From: Tigriopus japonicus | Taxonomy: Eukaryota > Arthropoda > Copepoda > Harpacticoida > Harpacticidae | Direction of reading: 5' to 3' | NCBI GenBank assembly: GCA_010645155.1 | Contig: JAAGOF010000095.1 | Coordinates: 142,586-206,585, forward strand | Length of the DNA stretch: 64,000 bases | Part shown: positions 1 through 12,400 of the stretch, piece by piece | Layout: every line of letters begins with the position of its first letter | Position numbering within the stretch: position 1 is the stretch's first letter | The notes under the pieces: generated by a model | What the model was told of the DNA's origin: nothing | The model's database searches: none | The model's input: the letters and a program-made list of their open reading frames with translations, nothing else | Made by a program: the position numbers and the translations under genes

Positions 1-1138
1 TCAGTGCACATGAAAGAAATGAAGAGGAGATTGACACACAACAAATACAATTGGGTAGAGGGAGATGATGAAACTCTTGGTTATTGCAGTAGATAGGGTC
101 GGTCAGATTGAACAGATCCTTCATCAGTTCTTTCGTCTTTGTGGAATTGGGCAGGAAGCCGGACGAAGGTGCGTGACCGCCAATATTCCGAAGGGATGTC
201 GGGACAAGGACAATAGGGTGTTGTTATGTCCTTGACAGGGAATGACAGCATGTATCCAGACATCGCCTCCGGAAAGGTCAGGTTCCAAACACTGTTGGAC
301 ACTAACCTTGCCGACCCGATGGTGAAGGGCTCGGTTTTACAAAGGAAATGCGTCCATGCATTATTGGCATATTGGGGCACGCAGAGGTATCGTTTGAGGT
401 ATTTGGTGAAGGTGGCATCAGCGGATTTGAGGGCGGATTGGGCGGAGTTGGGAAGCCAGAGGTGAAGGCCATAGAGGAAGATGGGGGTGATGTAGGTCCG
501 GAAGAATTGAAGAACTTTTGGCAGAGGAAGATTCTTGATAGGCAGTCCATTGCATATATATCCGATCCTGGCCCTGGGCTTGGTTATTTCGATATTGAGG
601 TGTTTGGTGAAGGAGAGTTGGGTGGTGAAGGTGAAACCGACATAGTTGAAAAACTTGATGATTTCAATCGGACTATTGTTGACGTGGAAGGAGGCGGGTG
701 GGAGACGACGTTCATGGAAAACCATGGCCTTCGTCTTGATGGTGTTGACTTGAAGGCTGTTCTCTTGGCAATAGCCGTGGAGAGCATTGATGGAATTTTT
801 GTAATTCCACGGCTGAATCAGCCAAGAGAACCAGGTCGTCTGCATATTGTAAGTATTGTATGCTATTGTGGTTAATGGTGGGGCCTTGGTGAGAAAGAGC
901 TTCGGGCAGGTCAGATACACTACATAAAGGTTGAAAAGGATTGGCGATAGTGGATCACCCTGTGGAAGGCCGATGGATGTGAAGTAACAGGGGATAGGTC
1001 CTCATCAGAACGAATGGAGCATTTGAGTCCTGCATAGATGTTGGCCAGCAGGACACGTATTGAACGCGGAATTCCCTGTAGTTGGAGTTTGAGGAATAAC
1101 CACGTTCGGTCCACCCTGTTTGTCACAACGGTGTTCAA
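1..1138 (-). pseudogene. Decayed non-LTR retrotransposon reverse transcriptase (partial)
   Basis: On the minus strand the translation carries the palm of a LINE-type reverse transcriptase, but spread over different frames. The order is: a segment with the pattern LQGIPRSIRVLLANIYAG (about 1100-1030), motif GLPQGDPLSPILFNLYV after a frame change near 985, the catalytic YADDLVLLADSA motif in another frame (YADD at 835-846), then the thumb-like segment FFNYVGFTFTTQLSFTKHL (about 660-600). At least two frameshifts separate these blocks, so this copy cannot make an active enzyme. The element runs off the left edge of the window, so its 3' UTR is not seen here. Bases 1-80 match the inner part of a 5'-truncated copy at 44300-44390, which supplies the missing 3' end. 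The clade is uncertain; an I- or CR1-like element is my guess because related 3' ends have trinucleotide tails rather than poly(A). Confidence 0.85.
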
Positions 1139-3600
1139 AAGTCCACAAGTCTGAAAGCTGCCCCAACTCCTTTTTTAAGGTCTGAGATTGGTCGCTCTGA
1201 TTTGGTTGACTTCTCCTTTTCCCTTTTTACTCGTTCCTCATACGTAGAGGGTGACTAATTTTGAAACTGAAGCTGACATTTTAAACTTGTAATAATTTCG
1301 AAATGAGGCAAAAACCTTGATGTCCTTCAAATTTAAGACTGTTTCATGATACAAAAACTAACAACTTGTTGTTAACTGCTGCCAATTTTAAATCACTGGC
1401 GATGCATGAGAGGTATTTAAACTTAGCAAAGTGAAGGGCGTATTTTCGGAATTTCTCTACTTTCCATTACATGAAATGCTATAAATGCCGCTTGAGGTCG
1501 CTTTTTTCGACTCTCTTAGCCGAGGTATCCTGGTATTTAGTGATCCTTGACTTAGCTTATACGACATAACAGTATTGATAATGTGAAAATCAAAAGGTTG
1601 CAAAATTGACGGTTGTTTGAGAATGCTATCAGCCTTATTTGTACGATTTTTGTGAACTGTTTGAATAAATACTGATTTTAGAAAAAGATTTACAAAAGAA
1701 AAATCCAAATTCTGGATTATAATGGGAGTTCCTTAGCTACTTAAAATCACATATTTTCTATGTTTTATGACATTTAACGCCATAGCGACCAAATAAAAAA
1801 GTTCCTAGTGTCTCAAATAGTAGGTGCCTTTAAATTTACCTGTTTTTTCTCTTATCACAAACAGTTTAGTTCTTTCGGCTCTAAAATTAGCAGAAATACT
1901 GTTTTTAGCCCTTTTTAAACTCAAAGAGTTGGTCATGCTGAACAAAAGGGCCAAACCTCGACTTGCTGCTCTCAGATGGCGGTTAAGCCCGCCAGATTTT
2001 GGTACACTTGGCGGTTTGAGGTCTCCTCTGGAGGGGCGATCTTTTTTGTGCTAGACAAAAAAATCTGGGGACAAAAAATTTTGGTCGTAGTTTGACGGTC
2101 TAACGCTACTGTATGGCGGAAGGATTTTTTTGGCGGGAAAGTACACTTTGTCAGATTTTGTGGCGGTGAAAATCGTGAAATTTGCAATTGTTTATTGAAA
2201 ATTTTAGCATTAATTGAAACAAAATATTGTCATGCCGATTCGATTCTGTGGATTCTGTGCAAAGGGGTCCACTCCTCAAGAGCTCAACAGAGTTTGAGGT
2301 TACAAAAAATAGCATACTGGTCTAACGATCTTTCATATCGCCTAATCATCTCTTTCATTACTCTTTTTTATCGTAACTTTCCTGCCATTTCAGGTAAACA
2401 ACTAAAAAGTAGCTCTTAATATTCCGATCCGCCTCCGTTTTAGTCGAATATTTACATAAAAATACTAAACAATGTGAACCAACAGGTAATTTGCTATAAC
2501 TGATAGGTTCAACTGCAAGAGTGTTTAACCTTAATAAAAAGCTTTTGAATAAGCGAAAATCGAAAAAAATCAGAATTATTACTACTTATGTCATCAATCA
2601 GAAAAAATATTACTTCCCTGGGAGGGAAAAAAATCTATATACAGTATGTTTAATATGACAAGTTTTAACAACTTTGCTTGCTCAGTGCTTGCCCAACCTT
2701 GGTTGTGTAATGTTTGAAACCAAAATGTGATCAAAAGCTCTTGTGATTTAAAAATGAAAAGATTGCAGTTGAAATGTATTTTATGACATAAGCTATTTGT
2801 TTTTGGTATCATTTGGTAATTTCATCTTTATGGTTAGGCAAGAGTGGTGAGATTTAAAAAAAAGTAATTGGAAATTTGTAATTGAACATTCCTCAATTAC
2901 ATGGCCAAAATCAATTACAATTATAATTACTTGGCCCAAAGAAGTAAGTGCTTACAAATATAATTATTAACCTTAGCAACCTTTTACATGTGCAATGAAG
3001 AATGCACAGGAGGTTCGAGTGATCTCTTCAAAAATCTTATCACGGGCTGATGAGGCAGAGAACTAGGCTTGCTCGGTAATGGTAAGTGGGTTATGAATTA
3101 TGATTCATAATTGTTTCTATAATGGAATTCAAAGTTATGGGGATGAATTGAAACTTATTTTGGAGCACTTTGTGGCAGAATTATATTGACTGAAATATTT
3201 CAAATGTGAGTGTTGTTTTTGATTTTTTCAGAGGGTCTGATTTTTATTCATTATCCTTTTCTTTCATAAGAAGAGGCTATTAAGGAAATTAAGTTTTTCT
3301 TAATTTGTTTCAGAAGTTTGATGTTTATTTTGAGGTGCTTCTGAACTTGAATTAACATAATTTAATTTCAAATAGTATGGAGTCTGAAAAAGCATTGATA
3401 AATCGATAACTTTCTCACAATCGGGTAACTGAAAAATCAATCTTCAAAGAAGAACTTCTGGTTTGTTATTGAACTTCCGGCAGAAACTGAATATCTCGTG
3501 AATGCTCAACTAAATACTCTTTACCAATCACCAGCCTGAATCATCGGCACCGTTTGTTAACCTACGACAGCCAATCTCTATCTTACGGTATCTAGTTAAA
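1139..3600. other. Intergenic, no gene seen
   Basis: AT-rich DNA with only short open frames. I see no splice-linked coding blocks or known domains. A GC-richer patch at about 1970-2190 with several ggcgg motifs looks unlike its neighbours and may be an old repeat, but I cannot name it. Confidence 0.5.
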
Positions 3601-3608
3601 CCTTATTA

Positions 3609-4077
3609 GTAGGGATGCAGATTTTGGGCGGATAAAAGATTAAACATAATGTGCTGGCATGTTAAATAACATATGCGGAGATGGAAAATAAGACGTATTG
3701 AAATGGTAAACATAATGTGCTGGGATGATAAATAAATTTTACTGAAGTGACAAACCCAAATAGCAAAGAAACTGAAAATTAGCAACTAAATAAAAAAAGC
3801 TGAAAAATCAAATTTGCGTGTTTTTTACAAAACTTTTTAATTGCTGTTTTTTTCAGTCAAAAAGTTTCATTTTGTTTTGATATTATAGGTCAAACAATTT
3901 TTTGATTAAGCATGTGAAATGACAACGGCATGAAAACCAGAAAAGTGGCAAACAACAAAACTTGGCAAATATGAGGAAAGTGGCCACATGATATCAAATT
4001 GGCAAATATTTTTAATTTCTTATTAAAGTTCATCTTAGAGCATAAAACCTTCCTTGCCTGAAATTTGTACACTCCTG
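3609..4077. mobile_element. Possible degenerate hAT-like non-autonomous element
   Basis: The left end TAGGGATGCAGATTT and the reverse complement of the right end (CAGGAGTGTACAAATTT) are imperfect inverted repeats. ATTAG flanks both sides, but no clean 8-bp duplication is visible. The interior is AT-rich with many ggcaaat/agcaaat words. The right end resembles bases 37200-37235 (gcataaaatctt...gcctgaaatctgcaccc), so this is probably a family. Boundaries are approximate. Confidence 0.35.
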
Positions 4078-5105
4078 ATTAGGTGCTTGAATACGGTAGT
4101 GACTTGTTTAATTATCTGTTTCCTTATTTGTTCATATTGATAGCTTTGTGAGTCAAACTCAAAGTCTAGTTCTAAATGAGAGCAACAAAAGTGTTGTATT
4201 GAAGTATATTAACCCAAAGGATGCTTGATCCTGAGTGTTCAACTCAGCTATGTCAGGAACGGCTCTGCTTAGCAATCCCTGGATTTGTTTATCGATGAGA
4301 GGTTGGTTCATGACATATCTGCTCTAAAATGAATCCAGAATGAAGAAACGGGAACCTGGCGTTATTCTGGCGGTTTTTGGAAAAAAAATCTGTCGGTGAG
4401 TTTCTATATATATGCACAATCAAAGCGTACAGGGTGCGCCACTGAAAATCGGACAGAGGTTTGATAAAGGCCAGCAACGCCAATTTCAATTTTAGCGTGA
4501 AGACCCCCCCCCCAAATCCAGCTCATAGGCCAATCAATTGTTATTATTTTGAGGGGATTTGGAGACTTCCGCTGTTTCAGCAAGAAAAAATGCAACCAAG
4601 AAAGATGCTCGATGAAAAAACCTCTTTGCAGAATACTGAAACCTCTTACTCGCATTTTGCCGGAAATATAAGTGTTACTATATTGGGCAACTATTGGGCA
4701 ACATATTGGGTTTTGGGCCATGGCCTTGATATTCGTACACGCCACTGGCAAAACCTAAGAACGTCGTCATTAGTTGATTACAATTCCAAAAAGCAAGGGG
4801 TATTTAGGGTTGACGTGCGGGCCTCAAAACATTGTTTCTCATTACAAAGGTTAATTGAATGGATGGTTCAGATCCTTACTCAACTAGAATAATGAAATGA
4901 ATTGCTTGGTTTAGACGAATGGGACAGACCACTCAAGTTACACACGCCGGGGTGCACAGTACTTAATAACTACCAATACACTCAAATTCAAACATAACTG
5001 GATAACTGGGCACTTACATTCTGCGCGTATTTTTGATAGCAAATAACGAAGCCATGAAGATGATGATGATGAGGTTTGCAACATGACGAAGTTGCGACGA
5101 AGGTG

Positions 5106-5149
<44 letters not shown>

Positions 5150-5150
5150 A
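5106..5150. repeat. (AAC)n microsatellite
   Basis: About 15 uninterrupted AAC units. The Val-rich and Cys-rich open frames across it are artefacts of the repeat. Confidence 0.97.
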
Positions 5151-5213
5151 GTGGAGAAAAAAAATCTGTTGGCGAAGAAGACAAGGTGAGTGAGTGGCTA
5201 GTACGAGTACAAT

Positions 5214-5265
5214 AGAGAAGAAGAAGAAGAAAAAGGAGAAGAAGAAGATGAAGAAGGAGAAGGTG
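5214..5265. repeat. (AAG)n-type purine-rich microsatellite
   Basis: Imperfect GAA/AAG run, 60 bp downstream of the AAC array. It is purine-rich on the plus strand. Confidence 0.9.
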
Positions 5266-5269
5266 GGGG

Positions 5270-8100
5270 AGGACAAGCCTCAAAAATGACGAATGAGTCA
5301 AGTGTCTCATGCTTTTCAACCCCGGTGTTGTAAATGTTCTGCGTTTGAAAACCATTATGGTCTTGAAAATGAGTCTAAGTTTAGCTGTTTCATTTTTCTA
5401 TTTCATTTTGTCTATTTTATGGAAATGTTCCTTTGACAACTAACTCATTCTTTTCCCCATGGTTTGAAACAGCAACAAGGTTGTTTTGGCAAATGGAACA
5501 AATGTTCTTGTGAGCAAATGAGAACTAGCATCAAATGACCAGATTTCTAATTTAGTCTTATTTAAAATTGGATGAATAATGGCACTCATTCACAAATTTG
5601 CCCTTCAAATTGAATTGGTAAATCAACCGAGGTTCCGATCTAAGCTTTATTTGCCAGACTTGTCGTTTCGTATTTTACCTCAACTTCCTCTGCCCAAATG
5701 TTAGTAGAGAGATGCATGCAAATAGATTACTTTTAGGTATGAAACATCGAAAGGCTCAAAGGGCATAACCTAAAAACACCCTGGTATCACGGAAGTCTCC
5801 ACAGTTAGTTTTGTCTCGGAGAACTTGTCGGAATTTGACTCCCTGTCAAAGGCATTAACCGTTTTGATTGAGCTGTATTATTCATTAGCAAACTAGTAAG
5901 ATATCACTTGACCAAACAAGCCTAGAAAGATTTAGTCGACCTATGCAAGCGGCTCCTCCTCAGAAATCGTACACCATTTTCTCAATAGCATTTACAGTAA
6001 CAAACTAGATGAACCTGGTTGTGTCCAAAAATGAATGCATTGTACTAACTTATTCTCAAAATGCGGAAATGAACAAACGGGTGGTATTCTTAAAGATTGA
6101 GCCTGAGATTTAAAAGTCAAGCCGCCCAACAACTACTCTTCTTCTCGATCAGATGAAGTCTCATTGTGCATGTTGAAGTGTGTAATTCTGATTGGCTCAA
6201 TCTCCTTCAAGAAGTGTTCAAGTTCTGCTATGAGGATGATTTTAGCTGAATCATTATTTAAGTGCACCTTCACAAGGAATTAGAGCCTGGGCAATTCCTT
6301 TCCTTGAGTGTTTTTTTCCAAGAAAATTATGCCTCTTGCCTGAGAGTGAAGGTGGTGAGAACCATAAAAATACAAGTAAGTCCTCGCTCATAGATTACGA
6401 CAGATTGCCTCGTTTTTTGATGACATCTTAAAGTTCACAAGGACATGTTCGCTTGTTGTTGTTGTTGTTTTTAAAAAGGCCCTACAAAAGTTCATAAAAA
6501 CCCTAAGCCGGGTTTTTTGGTGTTTTGCGAGCCAAATTTCTTGAAATTAACCTTTGACTGTATTGACTTATAGGTAGATAAGTTCAATCGCTAAAATGTC
6601 TTTGGTGCCAGTTCCCATCATTTTAGCTTGGTGCTCTGGTGATGGTTACTCATCATTTACGAGCGTTTGCCAACGATATGTAAGCTCGAGATACTATAGT
6701 GGAGTATTTTATTTTAGCCGGCGTTCAACCGGATTTGACGTTTTTCTACTAGAAGGTTGCTTTGGTGCTTTTTTGTTCTCTTCTTAAAACCTATCACGAT
6801 CAGGTATTGCACTTCGAGATTTTGATCAGAGATTTCGCTGAACAGGCAAGTCCGAAAAAAAATGTTCTCTTTGGAGAACTCTATCGTCATCAATGAGTAA
6901 GCTCATCTTCATTCATCGAGGTGGCATCACTAATTCTCCAACTACTGGTGCATCCTCCAATTCTAGGAACATAATTTTCGCTTCTCGTGAATCTCGGAGA
7001 AGCGTATGTACAAGAGTGTGTGTGTGTTTACACGAGAATGTATGAACTGAACAGGTAGGCCGCAACGGATTCAAACTGAAACGAATTCCTGTCTTTGGTC
7101 CTGAATGAAGAAAAATAACCAGAACAGGCCAGTGACCCAAATGGACTGTGCTTGAAACTATCTGGATCCTTCTTAGTACATCAAAATAAGCCCAACTCGT
7201 TCCCTATCCAAAATGCCTGTGTGAGTCACGAAATTTACGTTCAACCCTCAGCTCAAGCTCAGACCAGTTTAATTGAAAGCTCGATAGTCTTCTCTTGAGA
7301 TAATACGGAGAATCCACAAATTTGCATAGTTGATGGTTGATGGCCAAGTTCCAATGAACTTATCTCTAAATAGACCTCCAATGACCCAAGCTCCACCAGG
7401 TTCGTAGGTCTCAGTGAAAAACGGCGATTTCATGACGCAACTAAAAAGAACATTAGTTGAAGGAACAGATGATGATGGCGACGACGACGACGACGACCAA
7501 CGCGACCAACACGTCGATGAGAAGGTGAAGAAAGAAGAAGCGTTGGGGATGAGTCTTTAACCGGGCATGGAGTGGTGTACGCACTCTGAACCAAGAAGTG
7601 TTGCTCGGAGACGACACCTTTGATGTATCTCCGTCGACTCAAGTCCTCAGGTAGACCGTGTTTTGAACGTACGGTCGTACTTAGGTACATACGCTCATTA
7701 TATCCCTGGTTGGGTGAGTGGGCATTCGGACAACACTGGACCCGTAACGCGGGCGAGAAGACAAAAATAACATTGCCCATGTACACCGGTAAGAAAGGAA
7801 TGCAATCAGTACACGACTGAAATTTCAGTCATATGTGGGTAAATTGAAAGTTAATGACAATCAATATTCTGATCCAATCCAATAGTTTAGGATCAGTAAT
7901 ATCGCCAAGCAAGTAAGTGACTTTGTCAAGTCTGGCGTGGATATGAAAGACCATTATGGTTGACCAGCATATGGTGAAGAAGACACCAGAAACAAGACCA
8001 CACATCCGTCTGCTATGAACGCCACCGAGATCAAGCCAGGTGCACTCATAGCATACACATACACACGCATGCACATGTGAGCACCACGTAAGTGTTGCCA
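5270..8100. other. Intergenic, no gene supported
   Basis: No coding block could be supported. A short (GAC)n run lies at 7469-7498 and a (TTG)n run near 6455-6470; the Arg-rich open frame near 7430-7786 (-) is produced by the trinucleotide run. GC content rises from about 7400 towards 9000. Confidence 0.45.
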
Positions 8101-8109
8101 GGAGTCTGG

Positions 8110-8699
8110 TTGGCATTGTCATCGATGGCCAACTTCTGCTCAGAGCTCAGAGTTTGGACAGGGATGACAATTTCGGCCGTGGGTCCGTTGGAATACTCGG
8201 GAGTAAATCTGTGGTTCTTTGGCCGAGACGAGGTGACGGTATAGCAAGGTTTTTACGAAGTATTCCGAATTGTGTTGCGAGTGGACGGTATTTTGCCTGA
8301 CATGAGACCCTTGGCAATATCAGTATTGTTCATGGCGAGCCGCACCGCGATGAAATGCACGGCAGGCCTAGTAGCTAAGGTTTTTAGGCACTACGATGGA
8401 GACCAAAAGCCATCATAAGATTTGTCATGTCTATCCCTGTTCGACGCTTCTTCATTTCCACGATGTCCAGCCTCCCGAAGGAGCCCTGGCCCCCTCGCTC
8501 GGGATCGGATCAAGAAGGCGACCACTGGCCACACACACATACTTACTGGTTGATGAGTCTTCGGGTAATTGTTGAGACTGGGAAGAAGACCGAGGGGAGA
8601 GCTACTGTTAGTTGTCACGGTGTTGCCTTCGACAACTTGGACGTCGTTGAAATCACTCGGGCTTTCGGTGCCTCTTTTCGGACAGACAGATAGATACAC
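8110..8699 (-). other. Possible exons of an unrecognised minus-strand gene
   Basis: The minus-strand frame ending at 8547 (pattern GTESPSDFNDVQVVEGN) stops being protein-like exactly at a strong donor, CCA|GTAAGT (GT at 8546-8545). A second protein-like stretch, FTPEYSNGPTAEIVIPVQTL, lies at about 8230-8110, again on the minus strand, with an in-frame stop just upstream of it. The segments are GC-richer than their surroundings. I could not find an acceptor that joins them, nor a family, so these are candidate exons only. They could equally be fortuitous open frames in a GC-rich stretch. Confidence 0.2.
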
Positions 8700-8705
8700 G
8701 TGAAG

Positions 8706-8746
8706 GGACGGACGGACGGACGGATGGACGGATGGATGGATGGACG
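8706..8746. repeat. (GGAC)n/(GGAT)n tetranucleotide repeat
   Basis: Four or more GGAC units grade into GGAT units, a compound microsatellite. Confidence 0.95.
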
Positions 8747-9440
8747 AACCGGGGGACGACCCCGACCATTTGGCTATTTTGGGGGTGACTGGGATCGGCT
8801 GCTTGAATTTTGGTGTGAATGATCACGATGTTGACGAGCTAGTTGTTGCATCACTGTAGACAAAAGCAGAAGGAGGAGCCACAGTAGAGGTCGTTTGGCT
8901 AATTCTGAGAAGACGATCCCCGACCGAGTGCTGTGAGTTGCTCCCTGAAAATTCTGACCCACCCAAAAAGCCCAGAAAACTTCTGGGCAGGGCCCAACGT
9001 CATCAAAATCAGGGAGAGAGCTCTTTGCTTCGTACTACTACCGTGACGGTGACGATATCATCATCAACAACAACCACTACTTCTACCACTTCCACTACTA
9101 CTATTTCATCTTATTAAGGCGAACGATCCGCTCATTCTTGAAGAAGGAACCCTCAGTTTAAGTCAGGCTGTAGCAAAGGCAACAATTAGTCCGAAAGCCC
9201 AGGTTGGTCCACAGGACCGAAATTATATGGTCTTGGTCATTTCGTATATTGCTTGTGGTTCATATTGTCAGGGGTCCGACGTGATAGAGACCCAGGAACA
9301 TTGTGTGCCCTGCATTTGTTCCCAAACGCAGTGACAGATTCGAGAAGAAGTCTACGAATTATTCAATTTGGTTGCCTTGTTACAAAGTGATGGAAGTATA
9401 AGTATCAGTTCTACAAAAATATACACTCGAGAAGAATTCC

Positions 9441-12400
9441 ATGAAAATCATGATGTATAAACTACTCCAGCATACTTACATTGTGCTCCTTCTGCACATA
9501 ATTGCCTCGTCTTGCGTGAATTTTGTATTGAGTCAAAAAGGTAAGAAATCATTTCCCCGAGTTCCAATTTAGCTTAATGCAAAACAGCAACCAAATTTGC
9601 AAGACTGGGGAAGATTTGTTCATGGCCTCCTTTGAATGACTCTTTTGTCCTTCAGATTGTTGCGAGGTTATCAAAATAGACACACAAGGACCCTCCAATG
9701 AAACCCAAAGTATTCGTTTGGGTGTTTATCACCGAGAAGGCGAATTCTCGGGAAAGCCAGCCTACGTTCATTCTCAAAGAACAGAGCGGCTCTTCTACAT
9801 TTCTGGGCGTGCCCGAGGCTTGTGGATGGTGGGCCCTGAAATCGGCCGCTTTAGTGGAGGCTTAGCCAATCGAGGAGACACGCAATGCCCTGAGGACATT
9901 CTCCGACCTTGGAAATATGCCGACATCTCTGGGTGGAAAACTGACCATAAACTCACCATTGAGTGCCACCAAATCGAAAACGGTAAAGCCATTTTAAGCT
10001 TTTTCATAAATATTGGTAGATTTTTCAAGTAAAAAAAAACCGGAGGGGGTGGGCTCATGGATGTGTGATTAATTCTTTCGTCGATTAGCTTTGTGTGTGG
10101 CAAGTTCAACTGGCTTGAAACAGTCTGAATCTTAATGCCAAGACTCCATGGTTGACTAATTAGTGTTGTTTCGTTGTTTTCTTACTTGCCATTCCTCTTA
10201 AGCGGGAATTCTAAACCAAGGAGGATTAGCTCAATTTTTAAACCAATCAAAATATGTTTCTGTCCCAAAAATAATTCCGAATTTTGTCTGAGGAAAAACT
10301 TGTCCGAATTAGAATACTCCGGGTTGATATTGTGTGCACGAGTGCGTTCGTGAAAAGGACGTGATTATTCTTTGACTTGGAGAAGGGGTTGGTTGACCAG
10401 CGTCAAATTTGAAACAACAATGCATCCGTTTTCAAACTCACGGCACTCAAGAAAGAAAACTCAACGCTTTAAAAAAATGTGAGACGGTGTTTGTATGTAC
10501 TGTATGGACGTGGAATTGAGAGTGATAGCATCTGGTGACTCTTTGTTAAATGTCCGCCATTGGTTAGTTACTGCCAAATTCCAAGGCGTTCACGATTGTG
10601 ATTGAAAGATGGATGAGCTCTTAACTCTTTTTGCATGCGACCGTTGGAACATTAAATTGCCTCTTTTACTGAGCTCTTACTACCACTTCATGAGAATGAA
10701 TCCAGACAAAATTCACTCAGATCAGATACTCGACCGCACACATTTCGCCCAACAGACATTCCTACTCAATCAATACATGAATGTACTGTACGTTATGTAC
10801 GTATGTTCGTACTGCTTGCACTCGATCCTTTTTCACGAAATGCCAGCTTCCACGGACGGACGTAGAGGTCTGACCATTCTATTGGGAAGTTTGGCAGACT
10901 GAAAAAGAGAAATGTGCTGATGGGTGGGCATATGAATATTGGGCGTCCTTTTAGCAACACGTCAAAGGTGCGAAGAAAGTTAATCAAATAACTCCACTCG
11001 GAATATTTGTAAGTAACGTATCATGGGGTGATTAGGATGCTGTTATTTCCCAGAGCATTTTTGAACATTTTTCATACTCATTCAATGTTGAGAGATTGCA
11101 AAAATAGGCACCAAAACTTGTCATTAGTTGGATCTGAAATCAAATATCAAAAGTCCAATTATGAAATCTAGCGGTATACTTGCAGTTGAGGATCTATATC
11201 ATTTGAAATGTATGGTCACTGTAGCTAAGACGATTGAAGGAATCGGGCCAATAGAGTACTAATGTGTTTCGAGTTGGATTTTTGACAGAGTTTTGTCATT
11301 TTGTTTTTTAACGTCAAAAATCTGACCACAACTAAACTTTTCAACAAGCAATAGACCTTATCTGCCATAAAATATGGCAGCACTGCCAACTCGAAATCCA
11401 TTTTAATAACTATCGATGAAACTCGAAATCGAACTAGTTCGAGTGTTGCCAAATTGGTCCCTCTTTAGGTCTTTTCAAAAAGTTCTATACAACCTGCCCT
11501 TTTTAACACCGATAAACTACAGAGTCAAAACTGGCAAGCACTCCTGGTTCGAAACACATCTCGACAATAGAGGCTCTTGAAGAAAACTAAATACTATCCC
11601 AAAAAGGGGAGGCAAATCAACTACATCGAAACAAGAAAACCGGAATCTAGATTAATATTAATAATAATAATAATCTTTATTGCGACTTTTGGTCAAGTCA
11701 ACTTGTATAAAATAAAAGGAATATATGAACAATATATGTAAAGTCATACATAAAGCAATGAAAAAGACAGGTCAACGGATGAAAACGTTAAAAAATAGTT
11801 CTGTAAACTCGTGTTATACCAGTGAGTTGACTAGAAACGATTAGATAATGGACTCATTCCCCCAATTCGTTATTCCATTCTTATGGAATAAGTGATAAAT
11901 TGGAAAGTTACACATTTCAGTGAAGGCCTTTAAAATTGCAGAAAAAGCTGAATTTATTGACCAATATGTCAAAGAATGCAGGAAGAAAAAGTGTCATCCA
12001 TGTGGTATATAAATAATGATAATAATAGTAATAAAGTTTAACTATCCAAAACTCCAAAGGACAAAACTAACAAGATTGCTTTAAAAAAGGTCTTTCTAAA
12101 GGGACATTTAGCTAATTAAAATGCACATTACAAATGAATATCGAATGAAAAAAGCTGAGTCCTAAAAAATGAATATGAAAGTTAAACTTTTTATTCGCTT
12201 GCTTCTCTTCAAATCAGCCTCTTTCTCTATTTTGCAAATCATATGCGAGATAGGGAAGTCGTTTTCAAAGGTCAAGGCGAATAAATGGGTTTAAAAGTAA
12301 ATATTTGTTTACAAATATCCATTGTGAATCAAATGTTCAAAACCCAAAAATAGCTGAGTGGCGTGGAAATTCTAAATTGTTTCAGAGAAAGCAATGCTCA

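Noticed and set aside
4938..5355. Open frames of 112-113 codons (-) rich in Val/Phe or Cys/Leu
   Set aside because: They are direct readings of the (AAC)n and (AAG)n microsatellites in different frames.
7430..7786. 118-codon minus-strand frame with an Arg/His run
   Set aside because: The run comes from a GAC trinucleotide repeat; there is no domain, splice context or signal for a real start.
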